Source of the DNA: Thioalbus denitrificans
Lineage (GTDB): Bacteria > Pseudomonadota > Gammaproteobacteria > DSM-26407
Reading direction: 5' to 3'
Length of the DNA stretch: 64,000 nucleotides
Assembly (NCBI RefSeq): GCF_003337735.1
Contig: NZ_QPJY01000001.1
Location: 426,650 to 490,649, forward strand
Below, piece after piece: positions 16,127-25,332 of this stretch. A model generated the notes under the pieces. That model had not been told where the DNA came from, did not search any database, and saw only the letters and a program-made list of their open reading frames with translations. A program made the translations under genes and the position numbers. Every line of letters begins with the position of its first letter. The stretch's first letter is position 1.

Positions 16127-16869
16127 GCGAAAACAACCTCGTTCAAATGCGAAACCGAGGACCTGACCCCCTCAGGCATACCTTCGGTTTCGACACCCAG
16201 CGACCATGCTAACATGAAAAACGCCATAATCAGCAGGGATATCCCGACTGCCTGGCGCATGTAGGGCCGGCGTGCCAGGCGCGCCAGCCAGTTCATCAGT
16301 ACCCCCGCGGAGTAGACCGCGGGGACGGTGCCCAGGCCAAAGGCCAGCATCAGCAGCGCGCCCTCCACCGCTCCCCCCGAAGTGGTGGACCAGATGAGCG
16401 CCGAGTAGACCAGTCCACAGGGCAGCCAGCCCCAGACCGCTCCGAACAGGAACGCCTGGGGCAGCGAGCTCACCGGCGTCAACCGCCTGGCCAGCGGCTC
16501 GAGGCGGCTCCACAGCGGCGTCCCGATGCGCTCCAGCTCGGCGAAGCGCGGGAACCAGCCGGCCAGGTAAAGCCCGATGCCGGCCATGATGCACGCACCC
16601 AGCAGGCTCAGGACCAGATGGCCATGCCGCAACGCCAGCGTTCCGGCCAGGGCTTTTCCCAGGCCACCGGCCAAGGCTCCGGCCAGCGCGTAGCTACCGA
16701 CCCGGCCCAGGTTGTAGACCGCCAGGTAGGTCAGCAACAGCCGGCGCTGACTGCGCACCGACTGGGGCAGGCTGAGCGTCAGGGCGCTGATGATGCTGCC
16801 GCACATGCCGAGGCAGTGCAGGATGCTCATCAGCCCCACGGCGAAGGCGAACAGTGGAGTAACGTTCAC
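16123..16869 (-). CDS. TauE/SafE-type (UreH-like) integral membrane protein
   Basis: A 248-residue protein with about six membrane helices. It carries HCLGMCG near residue 18 and GWLPCGLVYSAL near 146, the paired Cys-containing motifs of the UreH_2/cytochrome-biogenesis-like membrane family. Such proteins are often encoded with copper and cytochrome oxidase assembly genes, and here SCO1 and PCuAC are divergently encoded 267 bases away. The start is GTG. A copper or redox-transfer role is an inference; sulfite export is the other possibility from the family name. Confidence 0.85.
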   Translation of the reverse strand: MNVTPLFAFAVGLMSILHCLGMCGSIISALTLSLPQSVRSQRRLLLTYLAVYNLGRVGSYALAGALAGGLGKALAGTLALRHGHLVLSLLGACIMAGIGLYLAGWFPRFAELERIGTPLWSRLEPLARRLTPVSSLPQAFLFGAVWGWLPCGLVYSALIWSTTSGGAVEGALLMLAFGLGTVPAVYSAGVLMNWLARLARRPYMRQAVGISLLIMAFFMLAWSLGVETEGMPEGVRSSVSHLNEVVFA

Positions 16870-17033
16870 GGTCCGGTGTATAGGCCGTGCGCGCCGTGGC
16901 GCAGGGCACGTTGCTGTCTGGTTACGGATTCATCGGTTCGTGGACGCCCCGGTTCGCCCCGGTGCATGGCACGCAAACAAGCCAGAAGCTGTCGACTCCC
17001 GATGTTTATAGCACAGACGGATCGCTTGCAGAT

Positions 17034-17047
17034 TTGATCCAGAGCAA
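17034..17047. promoter_or_regulatory. FNR/ANR-like box between the TauE-like gene and SCO1
   Basis: TTGAT-CCAG-AGCAA differs at one position from the consensus TTGAT-N4-ATCAA. It lies about 90 bases before the SCO1 start in a 267-base divergent promoter region. A single weak match can occur by chance. Confidence 0.3.
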
Positions 17048-17136
17048 GTGAATATCGCGCCAGACAGGCGATCCTGCGTTCCCTGCGGATGGGGCGGGTG
17101 TGCAACCCCGCGTTGTGGAGACGACGAGAGGAAAGT

Positions 17137-17730
17137 ATGGGTCAACGCGTATTGATGGCGGTCGCCCTGGTGCTGGGCGGTGTCCTGGCCTGGCTGGTGC
17201 TGGTCTGGAATCCGGCGCCGGACGAGGGGGTGGCGGTGCCGCCCCGGGGTGGCGACTTCACCCTCCAGTCCGCCTCGGGTCCTGTGTCGCTGCACGACTA
17301 CGCCGGCCGGGTCGTGCTGATCTTTTTTGGCTACACTCATTGCCCCGATATCTGTCCCACGTCGCTGGCCATGACCGCCCAGGCCCTGTCGGCGCTGACG
17401 CCCGGGGAGCTGGAGCGGGTGAGGGTCCTGTTCGTGAGCGTGGATCCGGAGCGGGACACCCCCGCCCACCTGGCCGAATACGTGGCCTATTTCCACCCCG
17501 CCATCACCGGCGTCACCGGCTCGCCCGCGGTCCTGGCCGATGTGGCCGGGCGCTACGGCGCGGCGTACCGGAGGCAGGAGGTGGGCTCCGCGTCCGGCTA
17601 CCTGGTGGATCACACCGCGTTCATCTACCTGGTGGATCAGGAGGGGCGTCTGCGCCAGTCGCTGCCGCACGGCATGCCGCCGGCGGAGATGGTCGCCGCC
17701 ATCCGCGCCCTGCTTGATGAGCGACGCTGA
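17137..17730 (+). CDS. SCO1/SenC copper chaperone
   Basis: Membrane-anchored thioredoxin-fold protein (197 residues) that delivers copper to the CuA site of cytochrome oxidase. One N-terminal membrane segment (about 5-24) is followed by the metal site: Cys69 and Cys73 in CPDICP and His159 in DHTAF, plus the VDPERDT segment. The start at 17137 follows GAGAGGAAAG. PCuAC follows on the same strand after 70 bases, which fits a two-chaperone oxidase assembly pair. Confidence 0.95.
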   Translation: MGQRVLMAVALVLGGVLAWLVLVWNPAPDEGVAVPPRGGDFTLQSASGPVSLHDYAGRVVLIFFGYTHCPDICPTSLAMTAQALSALTPGELERVRVLFVSVDPERDTPAHLAEYVAYFHPAITGVTGSPAVLADVAGRYGAAYRRQEVGSASGYLVDHTAFIYLVDQEGRLRQSLPHGMPPAEMVAAIRALLDERR

Positions 17731-17800
17731 AAATGAGCATCATGCTGCACGCCCCTGCCGTCGGCAGACGGGTGTTTCTGAAACCGAGCGAGGAGAAGCC

Positions 17801-18283
17801 ATGAAGACAACCCGAACCCTGTTGGCCGCCGCCCTGTTTGCCGTCTCGGGCCTGGTCCCCGTAATGGCGGCCGGTACCGCCGCCGACAGCGTGGATGTGG
17901 TCGATGCCTATGTGCGCGCGGTGCCGCCGGGGCAGCCCACCAGCGGCGCCTTCATGCTGCTGAAGAATGGCGGCGAGGACGATCACGCGCTGGTGCAGGC
18001 GAGCAGTCCGGCGGCCCAGGTGGTCGAGCTGCATACCCACATCAACGAGGGCGGGATGATGAAGATGCGCCAGGTGGGGCGCATCGATGTCCAGGCGGGC
18101 GGCGAGACCCCCCTGCAGCCGGGCGGATATCACGTGATGCTCATCAACCTGACCGGCCCTCTCGAGCCCGGCGCGATGATTCCCATCACCCTGACCTACG
18201 AGGACGGCAGCAGCGAAACGGTGGAAGCCCCGGTGCGCAAGCTGCAGATGCAGATGCAGCCCATGAAGGGAATGCAGCACTGA
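17801..18283 (+). CDS. PCuA(C) periplasmic copper chaperone
   Basis: A 160-residue exported protein (signal peptide to about residue 24, GLVPVMAAG). Copper ligands of the PCuAC pattern are His78, Met86/87, His111 and Met113. A Met-rich end (MQMQPMKGMQH) may hold extra copper. Family role: inserting Cu(I) into cytochrome oxidase together with SCO. The start follows GAGGAGAAG. A GC hairpin (18304-18319) and a repeat element follow. Confidence 0.92.
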   Translation: MKTTRTLLAAALFAVSGLVPVMAAGTAADSVDVVDAYVRAVPPGQPTSGAFMLLKNGGEDDHALVQASSPAAQVVELHTHINEGGMMKMRQVGRIDVQAGGETPLQPGGYHVMLINLTGPLEPGAMIPITLTYEDGSSETVEAPVRKLQMQMQPMKGMQH

Positions 18284-18324
18284 AGGGCGGATGGGGTTGA
18301 GGCGCCCCGGGTTCCCGGGGGGCA

Positions 18325-18455
18325 GGTGACCACGAAGGCACGCGGGTCGCGATGGAGGGCGCAGGGAGTGGCGACTGCGGATCAAGCGGGTTGATGCAGG
18401 CCGCTTGCGGGTCTTCTCTTCGTGCCCTTCGTGCCCTTCGTGGTGAACTTCGGCG
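18325..18455. repeat. Intergenic element with CACGAAGG ends
   Basis: ACCACGAAGGCACG (18329-18342) faces its inverted counterpart at 18421-18444, which contains two tandem CCCTTCGTG units. The centre is about 80 bases of unique sequence without an ORF. It fills the gap between the convergent PCuAC and moaC genes. Confidence 0.7.
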
Positions 18456-18476
18456 GATAATTGTGCCGGCGGCGGC

Positions 18477-18965
18477 TCAGGATTCCGCCGCCTCCCGGCG
18501 CCAGGTGCCGGTTTTACCGCCCGACTTCTCCAGCAGCTGGATGCCCTCCATCCGCATGCCGCGATCCACGGCCTTGCACATGTCATAGACGGTCAGCAGC
18601 GTCACCTGCACCGCCGTCAGCGCCTCCATCTCCACGCCGGTCGGGCCGGTCGTCTCCGCCGCGGCACGGCAATGGACCGCCGGCGGATTGTCTTCCGTTT
18701 CCAGTTCCACGCTGACATGGGTCAATGCCAGGGGGTGGCAGAGCGGGATCAGGTCGCTGGTACGCTTGGCCGCCATGATTCCAGCCACCCGGGCAATGCC
18801 CAGCACATCGCCCTTGCGGTGAGTGCCGCTGCGCACCAGGGCCAGGGTTTCCGGGTGCATGAGAATGCGGCCTTCCGCCACGGCCCGCCGCCGGGTGCCG
18901 GCCTTTGCCCCCACATCCACCATGTGGGCTTCGCCATCCTGATTGAAGTGTGTCAGCTTGCTCAT
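18477..18965 (-). CDS. moaC: Cyclic pyranopterin monophosphate synthase
   Basis: Second enzyme of molybdenum cofactor synthesis, converting 3',8-cyclo-GTP to cyclic pyranopterin monophosphate. The 162 residues match the family. Signatures are [28 protein letters not shown], and [10 protein letters not shown] with DMCKAVDR near the end. The frame is open upstream, but 18965 gives the standard start [11 protein letters not shown]. No other moa genes are in the window. Confidence 0.96.
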   Translation of the reverse strand: MSKLTHFNQDGEAHMVDVGAKAGTRRRAVAEGRILMHPETLALVRSGTHRKGDVLGIARVAGIMAAKRTSDLIPLCHPLALTHVSVELETEDNPPAVHCRAAAETTGPTGVEMEALTAVQVTLLTVYDMCKAVDRGMRMEGIQLLEKSGGKTGTWRREAAES

Positions 18966-19127
18966 TGCCCGGGCTCGCGCCGCCGTGTGTCGATCCGAAT
19001 TTTCGAGTATAGCGCCATTGGTCATTTCATCCACAGGGGCGGACTTCCCCAGCCGCGCGGGATGATGCCCGAGTCATGGGGAGCGTTGTCCCGCACCGCC
19101 GCCTGAGGTATAAGTCACAGTAAAACA

Positions 19128-19311
19128 CCCCGTTCCTTGGGGTCATAAGAACCGCGCAAAGATTATAAAAACGACTAATAATTAGGCAGGATTGGGACAA
19201 GCTATCCAATGGTGCACCCGGTGGCAAACGATGTTTCGCAGCCCTGCGTGGGGCGCTGACACCGGTACGCACTGAATCGTCCGATAAAGCCGCCCGGCGT
19301 TCCCGGGCGGC
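19128..19311 (+). other. Structured leader candidate upstream of the SCP2-like gene
   Basis: The 389-base gap between moaC and the SCP2-like gene has no ORF. It holds an AT-rich patch (about 19150-19185, a plausible promoter), a small ACCCC/GGGGT hairpin at about 19128-19144, and a 9-bp GC hairpin (19289-19297 with 19303-19311) 44 bases before the gene. It matched no riboswitch class that I recognise. Confidence 0.35.
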
Positions 19312-19354
19312 TGGATGGCCGCAGTCACAACGCCCGAGTGGGATGGAGGATTAC

Positions 19355-19750
19355 ATGGCTGAACTGTTTTCCGATGAGTGGATGACGAAGTTCATGGAGG
19401 AGTGGAACAAGGAGTCGGACCTGGCCGGGGCGCTGGAGAAGATCGGTTTCAACTCCAACATCGGCTACGGCTTCGACGGCGAGGATCAGCCCCGCGGCGT
19501 GCTGGTGGTCCAGAACGGCAAGGCGGTGGAGGCGGGTGCCTACGCCGGCCAGAGTCTCAACTGGGATCTGCGCGCCTCCCCCGACAACTGGTCGAAATGG
19601 ATCAGCAAGGGCCTCGGCATGATGGGACTCGGCATGGCCTACACCTCCCGCAAGCTCAAGTTCAACGTCGGCGACTATGGAGCCATGATCAAGGATCCGC
19701 GGATGGCCGGCCCCTTCATCAAGAGCTTCACCGTCATGGGGCGCGTATGA
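19355..19750 (+). CDS. SCP2-like small protein
   Basis: A 131-residue cytoplasmic protein resembling the sterol-carrier-protein-2 fold: helical start, then GVLVVQNGKAVEAGAYAG, the LRASPDNWSKWISKGL segment typical of SCP2-like proteins, and a C-terminal hydrophobic part. The start at 19355 has GGAGG five bases upstream. It leads a same-strand series with the RND efflux genes and the sulfur-globule protein; lipid or hydrophobic-ligand binding is the family expectation, and the ligand is unknown. Confidence 0.8.
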   Translation: MAELFSDEWMTKFMEEWNKESDLAGALEKIGFNSNIGYGFDGEDQPRGVLVVQNGKAVEAGAYAGQSLNWDLRASPDNWSKWISKGLGMMGLGMAYTSRKLKFNVGDYGAMIKDPRMAGPFIKSFTVMGRV

Positions 19751-19824
19751 GCTCCCCCGCCCCGGCGGCGTCGAGAGGCCGCCGGGGTCTGTCTTTCAGG
19801 GAACACAGCGTCTGGGAATCCCAC

Positions 19825-21018
19825 ATGTCTATCGCTCGCAATACTGCCCTCGCCCTCGCAATGCTTACCGCCACGGCCGCAATGGCGCAGACACCCCAGC
19901 AGCCGGGTGCCGGCAGCTTCGGCAACAACATCGTCATGGTGCGCACCGCCCGGATGGGGGCCAGCGTCTCCCTGGGCGGCGCCGTGGTCCCCTACAAGGA
20001 GGTGACCATGACCGCCCAGATACCCGGTCGGGTCGAGTATATCGCCGGGCGCGAGGGTGACTGGTTCGATGAGGGGGCGGTGCTGGTGGCCATCAACGAC
20101 GATGAGCTGCTGGCCAAGCGGCGCCAGATCCAGGCCGAGATAGCCAATGCCGAATCGGCCCTGCGCAATGCCCAGGTCCAGTACAACCGGGAGATGTGGT
20201 CGCCCCAGTCGCGCAGCACCAACCGCCTGCCGGGCATGGGCGTGCCCTCGCTGTTCGACCAGATGTTCACCCGCGGCGCCGGCAGCATGATGGGCTACGA
20301 CAAGCCCGGGCTGGAGCGGCAGGCGGACCTCTACTCTTCCGGCAGCCGGATTACCGAGGCCCAGTCCCAGGTGATGCAGGCCCGGTCCATGCTCGAAGGG
20401 CTCGATGCCAAGCTCAAGGACACCCGCTCCGTGGCTCCCTTCGGCGGGGTCATCGTCCAGAAGCACGTGGAGGTGGGCGATACCGTGCAGCCCGGCCAGC
20501 CGCTGCTCTCCTTCGCCGATACCAAGTACCTGCAGATCAAGGTGGATGTTCCCGCCCGCCTGATGCCGGGCCTGCAGAAGGGGATGATCGTCCCGGCCAA
20601 GCTGGACGTGGGCGACACCCGGCTGGACGTCCGGGTGGCCCAGATTTTCCCCATGGCCGATGTGCAGCGTCATACCGTCACGGTGAAATTCGACCTGCCG
20701 GTGGGCGCTCCCGGCGGTCCGGGCATGTACGCGGAGGTGATGATTCCGGACGTGAACGTCGAGGCGCGGGAGACGCCGGTCATTCCCACCTCGGCGCTGG
20801 TCTATCGCGGCAGTCTTCCGGCGGTGTTCGTGATCAACGCCGACAATCGCACCGAGTTGCGCATGGTGCGCATCGGCAGCTACCTCGACAGCTATACCGT
20901 CAGCGTGCTCTCCGGCGTCCAGGCCGGCGAGCGGGTGCTCATGAACCCGCCCGCGGGGATGGCCTCCGGGTGGTCGGCCGGAGGGGGTCCCCAGCAGCCG
21001 CCCGGGGTATCCCGCTGA
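19825..21018 (+). CDS. RND efflux periplasmic adaptor (membrane fusion protein)
   Basis: A 397-residue adaptor linking an inner-membrane RND pump to an outer-membrane channel. It has a signal peptide (to AMAQ, about residue 22), a lipoyl-type half (VTMTAQIPGRVEYIAGREGDWF), a helical hairpin (about 85-190), the second lipoyl half (DTRSVAPFGGVIVQKHVEVG), and a beta-barrel end. Between the helices is an unusual Met/Gly-rich insert (GMGVPSLFDQMFTRGAGSMM). The pump gene follows by 105 bases. No TolC homologue is nearby. Confidence 0.9.
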   Translation: MSIARNTALALAMLTATAAMAQTPQQPGAGSFGNNIVMVRTARMGASVSLGGAVVPYKEVTMTAQIPGRVEYIAGREGDWFDEGAVLVAINDDELLAKRRQIQAEIANAESALRNAQVQYNREMWSPQSRSTNRLPGMGVPSLFDQMFTRGAGSMMGYDKPGLERQADLYSSGSRITEAQSQVMQARSMLEGLDAKLKDTRSVAPFGGVIVQKHVEVGDTVQPGQPLLSFADTKYLQIKVDVPARLMPGLQKGMIVPAKLDVGDTRLDVRVAQIFPMADVQRHTVTVKFDLPVGAPGGPGMYAEVMIPDVNVEARETPVIPTSALVYRGSLPAVFVINADNRTELRMVRIGSYLDSYTVSVLSGVQAGERVLMNPPAGMASGWSAGGGPQQPPGVSR

Positions 21019-21123
21019 GGCGGGCCATCGCGGCCGGCCACGGCCGCAAGGGATGAGCCGCCCGGGCTTCCGCAATTGAAAACCGGGCGCTGAGGCAACC
21101 GAACGAGAGCTGCGTTACTCACC

Positions 21124-24100
21124 ATGGCAGAACAGCCCCATAACGATCACTCCGGCGGCCAGGCACGCGCCCACGACGACATCCATCTGGGCATCGCCGG
21201 GCGCATGTCCCGCTCCTTCATCATGTCCCCGGTCTCGCCGCTGCTGCTGGTGGCCTGCCTGGCCGTCGGCATCCTCGGTCTGCTGCTGACGCCACGGCAG
21301 GAGGATCCGCAGATCTCGGTGCCGATGGTGGACATCTTCGTCGAGTACGCGGGGGCTTCCGCCGAGCAGGTCTCGGCGCTGGTGACCGATCCGCTCGAGC
21401 GGATCATGAGCGAGATCACCGGCGTCAAGCATGTCTACTCGGTGTCCCAGCGCGGGCGCGCCATGGTCACGGTGGAGTTCGACGTGGGCGAGGAGATGAC
21501 GCCCTCGCTGGTGAAGCTCTACGACAAGCTGCAGTCGAACATGGACAAGATCCCCCCCGGGGTCACCCAGCCGCTGGTGAAGCCCAAGGCGGTGGACGAT
21601 GTTCCGGTGGTGACCCTGACGTTGTGGTCCCAGGATGTCCAGGACGACTCCCTGCGGCTGCTGGCCCTGGATCTCCTGCAGCGCCTCAAGCAGGTGCCCA
21701 ATACCAGCCAGGGCTTCATCGTCGGCGGTCGGGCCGAGCAGATCCGCGTGGAGGTTATGCCCGAGCGGCTTTCCGGCCACGGCATCAGCCTGCAGCAGGT
21801 GGCAGGCACCATCACGACCGCCAATGCCGAGCAGACCACCGGTTCGGTGGAGTCCGGCAACACCTCGTTCACCGTCTACTCCGGTTCCTTCCTGCGCAGC
21901 GCCGAAGACATCTCCCGCCTGGTGGTGGGCACCCACAACAATGTGCCGGTGTACGTGAGCGATGTCGCCAAGGTCTACCAGGGGCCGGAGGATGCCAAGG
22001 CCCTGGTGAACTATTTCAGCGGCGCGGCCTACCCGGAGGGCTATCTGCCCGCCAACGGCGCCGCCGCGGTCACCCTGGCGGTGGCCAAGAAGCAGGGCAG
22101 CAACGGCGTCACCGTGGCCAACGACGTGCTGGCCAAGGTGGAGGAACTCAAGGGGCGGCTGATCCCCGACAACGTGCAGGTGGCGGTGACCCGCAACTAC
22201 GGCAAGACCGCCAACGACAAGGTCAACGACCTCATCTTCAAGCTGTTCATCGCCACCACCGCGGTCTGCTTCCTGGTCTGGCTCAGCCTCGGCTGGCGTC
22301 CGGCGGTGGTGGTGATGATCGTCATCCCGGTGGTGATCCTGGTGACCGTCTTCTCGGCGCTGATCCTCGACTACACCATCGACCGCGTCAGCCTGTTCGC
22401 CCTCATCTTCGCCATCGGCATCCTGGTGGATGACGCCATCGTGGTGGTGGAGAACATCTACCGGCGCTGGCTGCTGAAGGGGCAGATGGATGTGGAGACC
22501 TCGGTGGACGCGGTGGCCGAGGTGGGCAATCCCACCATCGTCGCCACCCTGACCGTCATCGCGGCGCTCCTGCCGATGGGATTCGTGAGCGGCATGATGG
22601 GTCCCTACATGCGCCCGATCCCGGTGCTGGGCTCCGTGGCCATGGCCTTCTCCCTGTTCGCCGCCTTCGCCTTCACCCCCTGGCTCGCCTGGCGCATCAA
22701 GCCGACCATGAAGAGCCTGCGCCGGGCCGAGGAGCGGGAGCACAAGACCAATCAGCGCCTGGAGAGCTTCTACCGCTGGCTGCTGGTGCCGCTCATCATC
22801 AGCAAGGCCAAGGGATGGCTGTTCCTGCTGGTCATCATCGCCCTCTTTTTCGGCTCCTGCGCGCTGCTCTACACCACCGACGTGTCGGTGAAGATGCTGC
22901 CCCTGGACAACAAGCCCGAGTTCAATATCGTGGTCAACATGCCCGAGGGCACGGCGCTTCCCGTCACCGCCAACCTGACCTGGCAGGTGGCCGAGGCGGT
23001 GCGGAAGGTCCCCGAGGTGACCGCCATCCAGAGCTACGTGGGCACTGCCTCGCCGTTCAACTTCAACGGCCTGGTGCGTCACTACTACCTGCGGCAGGAG
23101 CCGTGGATGGCGGACCTCCAGGTGCAGCTGCTGGACAAGAACGAGCGCGCCCGCACCAGTCATGAAATCGCCATGGCCGTGCGCGACCTCGTGACCCCCC
23201 TCGCCACCGCGCTGGGCGGCCGTATCCAGGTGGTGGAGATGCCGCCCGGTCCTCCCGTGCTGCAGTCGGTGGTGGCGGAAATCTACGGACCCGACCCCGA
23301 GACCCGGCGCCAGGTGGCCCGGGACATGACGACGATGTTCGCCAAGGCGGAGAACATCACCGACGTGGACAACTACCTGCAGGAGCCGTTCGAGATCTGG
23401 CGCTTCGAGGTGGACACCGAGAAGGCGGTGCGGCGGGGCATTTCGGTGGAAACCATCAACCAGAACCTGGCCATGGCGATGGGCGGCTACAAGCTCGGCG
23501 ACATCAAGCGGGGCACCGTGCTCGAACCCACCTATATCGCCATCCAGGTGCCGCTGTCCGTGCGTGCCCAGTTCGCCCGGCTCGGTGACCTGCCCATACC
23601 CACCCAGACGGGCGGAACCCTCCCCCTGGCCGAACTGGGCCGGTTCTACCGCACCATCGAGGACCAGCCCATCTACCACAAGGATCTGCGCGCGCTGGAG
23701 TACGTGACCGGCGAGGTGACCGGGCGTCTGGAGGCGCCCATCTACGGCATGTTCCAGGTGGAGGACCTGCTGGCAGAGTACACCACCCCTGACGGCGTCA
23801 CCGGACTCACCGGCGAGTATCTCGGCCCGCCCAGGGACGTCAGCAAGACCGCCTTCGAGTGGGGCGGCGAGTGGACGGTCACCTACGAGACCTTCCGCGA
23901 CATGGGGCTCGCCTTCGGGGCGGCCATCATCCTCATCTACATGCTGGTGGTGTGGGAGTTCGGCAATTTCATCCATCCGGCCATCATCATCTCGCCCATT
24001 CCGTTGACCCTGGTGGGCATCGTTCCGGGGCACTGGCTGCTCGATGCGCACTTCACCGCCACCTCCATGATCGGCTTCATCGCCCTGGCGGGTATCATCG

Positions 24101-25239
24101 TGCGCAACTCCATCCTGCTGGTGGACTTCACCGTCCATGAGGTGGCCGCGGGGACGCCGGTGCGCGATGCGGTGGTCCTTGCCTGCAAGACCAGGACCCG
24201 GCCCATCCTCATCACGGCACTGGCCCTGGTGGGCGGTTCCAGCGTCATCCTGTTCGATCCCATCTTCCAGGGTATGGCCATCTCCCTGCTGTTCGGAGTG
24301 CTCGTCTCCACCCTGTTGACACTGGTGGTGATTCCGCTCGGCTGCATCAGCGCCCGCAGTTCCTTCGTTCCCGAAGGCGCCGAGGGTGAGCTGCTCTGCC
24401 GTCTGTGCGATACCGAGGAGCAGGAGCGCGCCCTGGCCGGCAAGAAATCCTCCGGTGGCCTGGCGGCGGCCCTGGGCATGGTGTTCTACGTGCTGCGGGC
24501 ACTGTTCTACTTCCTGGCCATGGGGCTGAAGTCCTTCGCCGGCTTCCTCTGGAACCTGGCCCAGCGTTCGCGCGCCAAGGACCAGCCGCCCCCCGCCACG
24601 CCGCCCGCAGGTGGTGGAGGCGCGTCTTCCGGCGGCGGTAGCGAACCCGGCGGCGGTGGGGCGGCCGCGCCGGCCGCCAGCGGCGCGGCGCCGGGGAGTC
24701 AGGCGCCGGCGACGGAAGCATCCCCGGCATCGGCGCGGGGTGTCCCGGAGCCGGCCGGAAAAGCCTCCCGCCAGCGCGTGGCGGCTGACGCCCCGCCCGT
24801 TGCCGTCACGAAGGCCGCGCAGGTGGCGGCACCGCATGCGGCAAAGGTGGCGCAGGAGGCGGATGGACCCGCTGCTCCGGGTCAGGCGGCGACAACACCG
24901 CGGGAGTCCCCTGCCAATGAGCGCAGTGAGCAGGCAGCCGGAGCAGTCGAGACAGCCACACGGAAAGCCGCGCCCAAGCGTCAGGCGGCGAAGAAACCCG
25001 TTCGCAAGAAATCTCCCGGCACGAGGGCGAAAGCGCCTGCCGGGCCCGGTGCTGAATCGGACGGGAGCGCTGCTGCGGGCGTGACGGAGGGATCCGGGAC
25101 CGCCGGGCAGGCGGAACAGACCGCCCTGCCGCCCATTACCCCGTCTCTGGACAGCGGGTTCGGGGAGGATGTTTCGCCCACGCCGCCGAAGCGGCACAAG
25201 CGGCGCGGTATTCGGCTCAAACCCGATATTGAAGAATAG
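21124..25239 (+). CDS. RND-family efflux permease with long low-complexity C-terminal tail
   Basis: Proton-driven pump of 1371 residues; normal RND pumps have about 1050. The core runs from the first membrane helix (about 37-57) to the last (near 1075), with ILVDDAIVVVENIYRRW in TM4 showing the acidic residues of the proton path, and the second repeat after residue 560. After the core come a Cys pair (CRLC), one more hydrophobic segment (about 1120-1140), then about 220 residues of Pro/Ala/Gly/Lys low complexity ending in RHKRRGIRLKPDIEE. The tail is predicted cytoplasmic and unlike known pumps. The substrate is unknown. Confidence 0.9.
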   Translation: MAEQPHNDHSGGQARAHDDIHLGIAGRMSRSFIMSPVSPLLLVACLAVGILGLLLTPRQEDPQISVPMVDIFVEYAGASAEQVSALVTDPLERIMSEITGVKHVYSVSQRGRAMVTVEFDVGEEMTPSLVKLYDKLQSNMDKIPPGVTQPLVKPKAVDDVPVVTLTLWSQDVQDDSLRLLALDLLQRLKQVPNTSQGFIVGGRAEQIRVEVMPERLSGHGISLQQVAGTITTANAEQTTGSVESGNTSFTVYSGSFLRSAEDISRLVVGTHNNVPVYVSDVAKVYQGPEDAKALVNYFSGAAYPEGYLPANGAAAVTLAVAKKQGSNGVTVANDVLAKVEELKGRLIPDNVQVAVTRNYGKTANDKVNDLIFKLFIATTAVCFLVWLSLGWRPAVVVMIVIPVVILVTVFSALILDYTIDRVSLFALIFAIGILVDDAIVVVENIYRRWLLKGQMDVETSVDAVAEVGNPTIVATLTVIAALLPMGFVSGMMGPYMRPIPVLGSVAMAFSLFAAFAFTPWLAWRIKPTMKSLRRAEEREHKTNQRLESFYRWLLVPLIISKAKGWLFLLVIIALFFGSCALLYTTDVSVKMLPLDNKPEFNIVVNMPEGTALPVTANLTWQVAEAVRKVPEVTAIQSYVGTASPFNFNGLVRHYYLRQEPWMADLQVQLLDKNERARTSHEIAMAVRDLVTPLATALGGRIQVVEMPPGPPVLQSVVAEIYGPDPETRRQVARDMTTMFAKAENITDVDNYLQEPFEIWRFEVDTEKAVRRGISVETINQNLAMAMGGYKLGDIKRGTVLEPTYIAIQVPLSVRAQFARLGDLPIPTQTGGTLPLAELGRFYRTIEDQPIYHKDLRALEYVTGEVTGRLEAPIYGMFQVEDLLAEYTTPDGVTGLTGEYLGPPRDVSKTAFEWGGEWTVTYETFRDMGLAFGAAIILIYMLVVWEFGNFIHPAIIISPIPLTLVGIVPGHWLLDAHFTATSMIGFIALAGIIVRNSILLVDFTVHEVAAGTPVRDAVVLACKTRTRPILITALALVGGSSVILFDPIFQGMAISLLFGVLVSTLLTLVVIPLGCISARSSFVPEGAEGELLCRLCDTEEQERALAGKKSSGGLAAALGMVFYVLRALFYFLAMGLKSFAGFLWNLAQRSRAKDQPPPATPPAGGGGASSGGGSEPGGGGAAAPAASGAAPGSQAPATEASPASARGVPEPAGKASRQRVAADAPPVAVTKAAQVAAPHAAKVAQEADGPAAPGQAATTPRESPANERSEQAAGAVETATRKAAPKRQAAKKPVRKKSPGTRAKAPAGPGAESDGSAAAGVTEGSGTAGQAEQTALPPITPSLDSGFGEDVSPTPPKRHKRRGIRLKPDIEE

Positions 25240-25332
25240 GGGAGCCGATGACTACGCTTACCGGATAACGCCGGGAAAACAGACGGTCAACAAGCCGCGT
25301 CCCGCATACCCTGTCGAGATGAGAGGATGGCT

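Noticed and set aside
15008-16264. Long plus-strand frame that begins just after the sigma-54 promoter
   Set aside because: It has no ribosome site and is antisense to a clear AAA+ activator; composition is that of a shadow. A non-coding transcript is the better reading.
21115-25197. Open frame of about 1360 codons on the minus strand opposite the RND pump gene
   Set aside because: The translation is His/Gln/Gly-rich low complexity without domain or ribosome site; it is a shadow of GC-rich codon use in the real gene.
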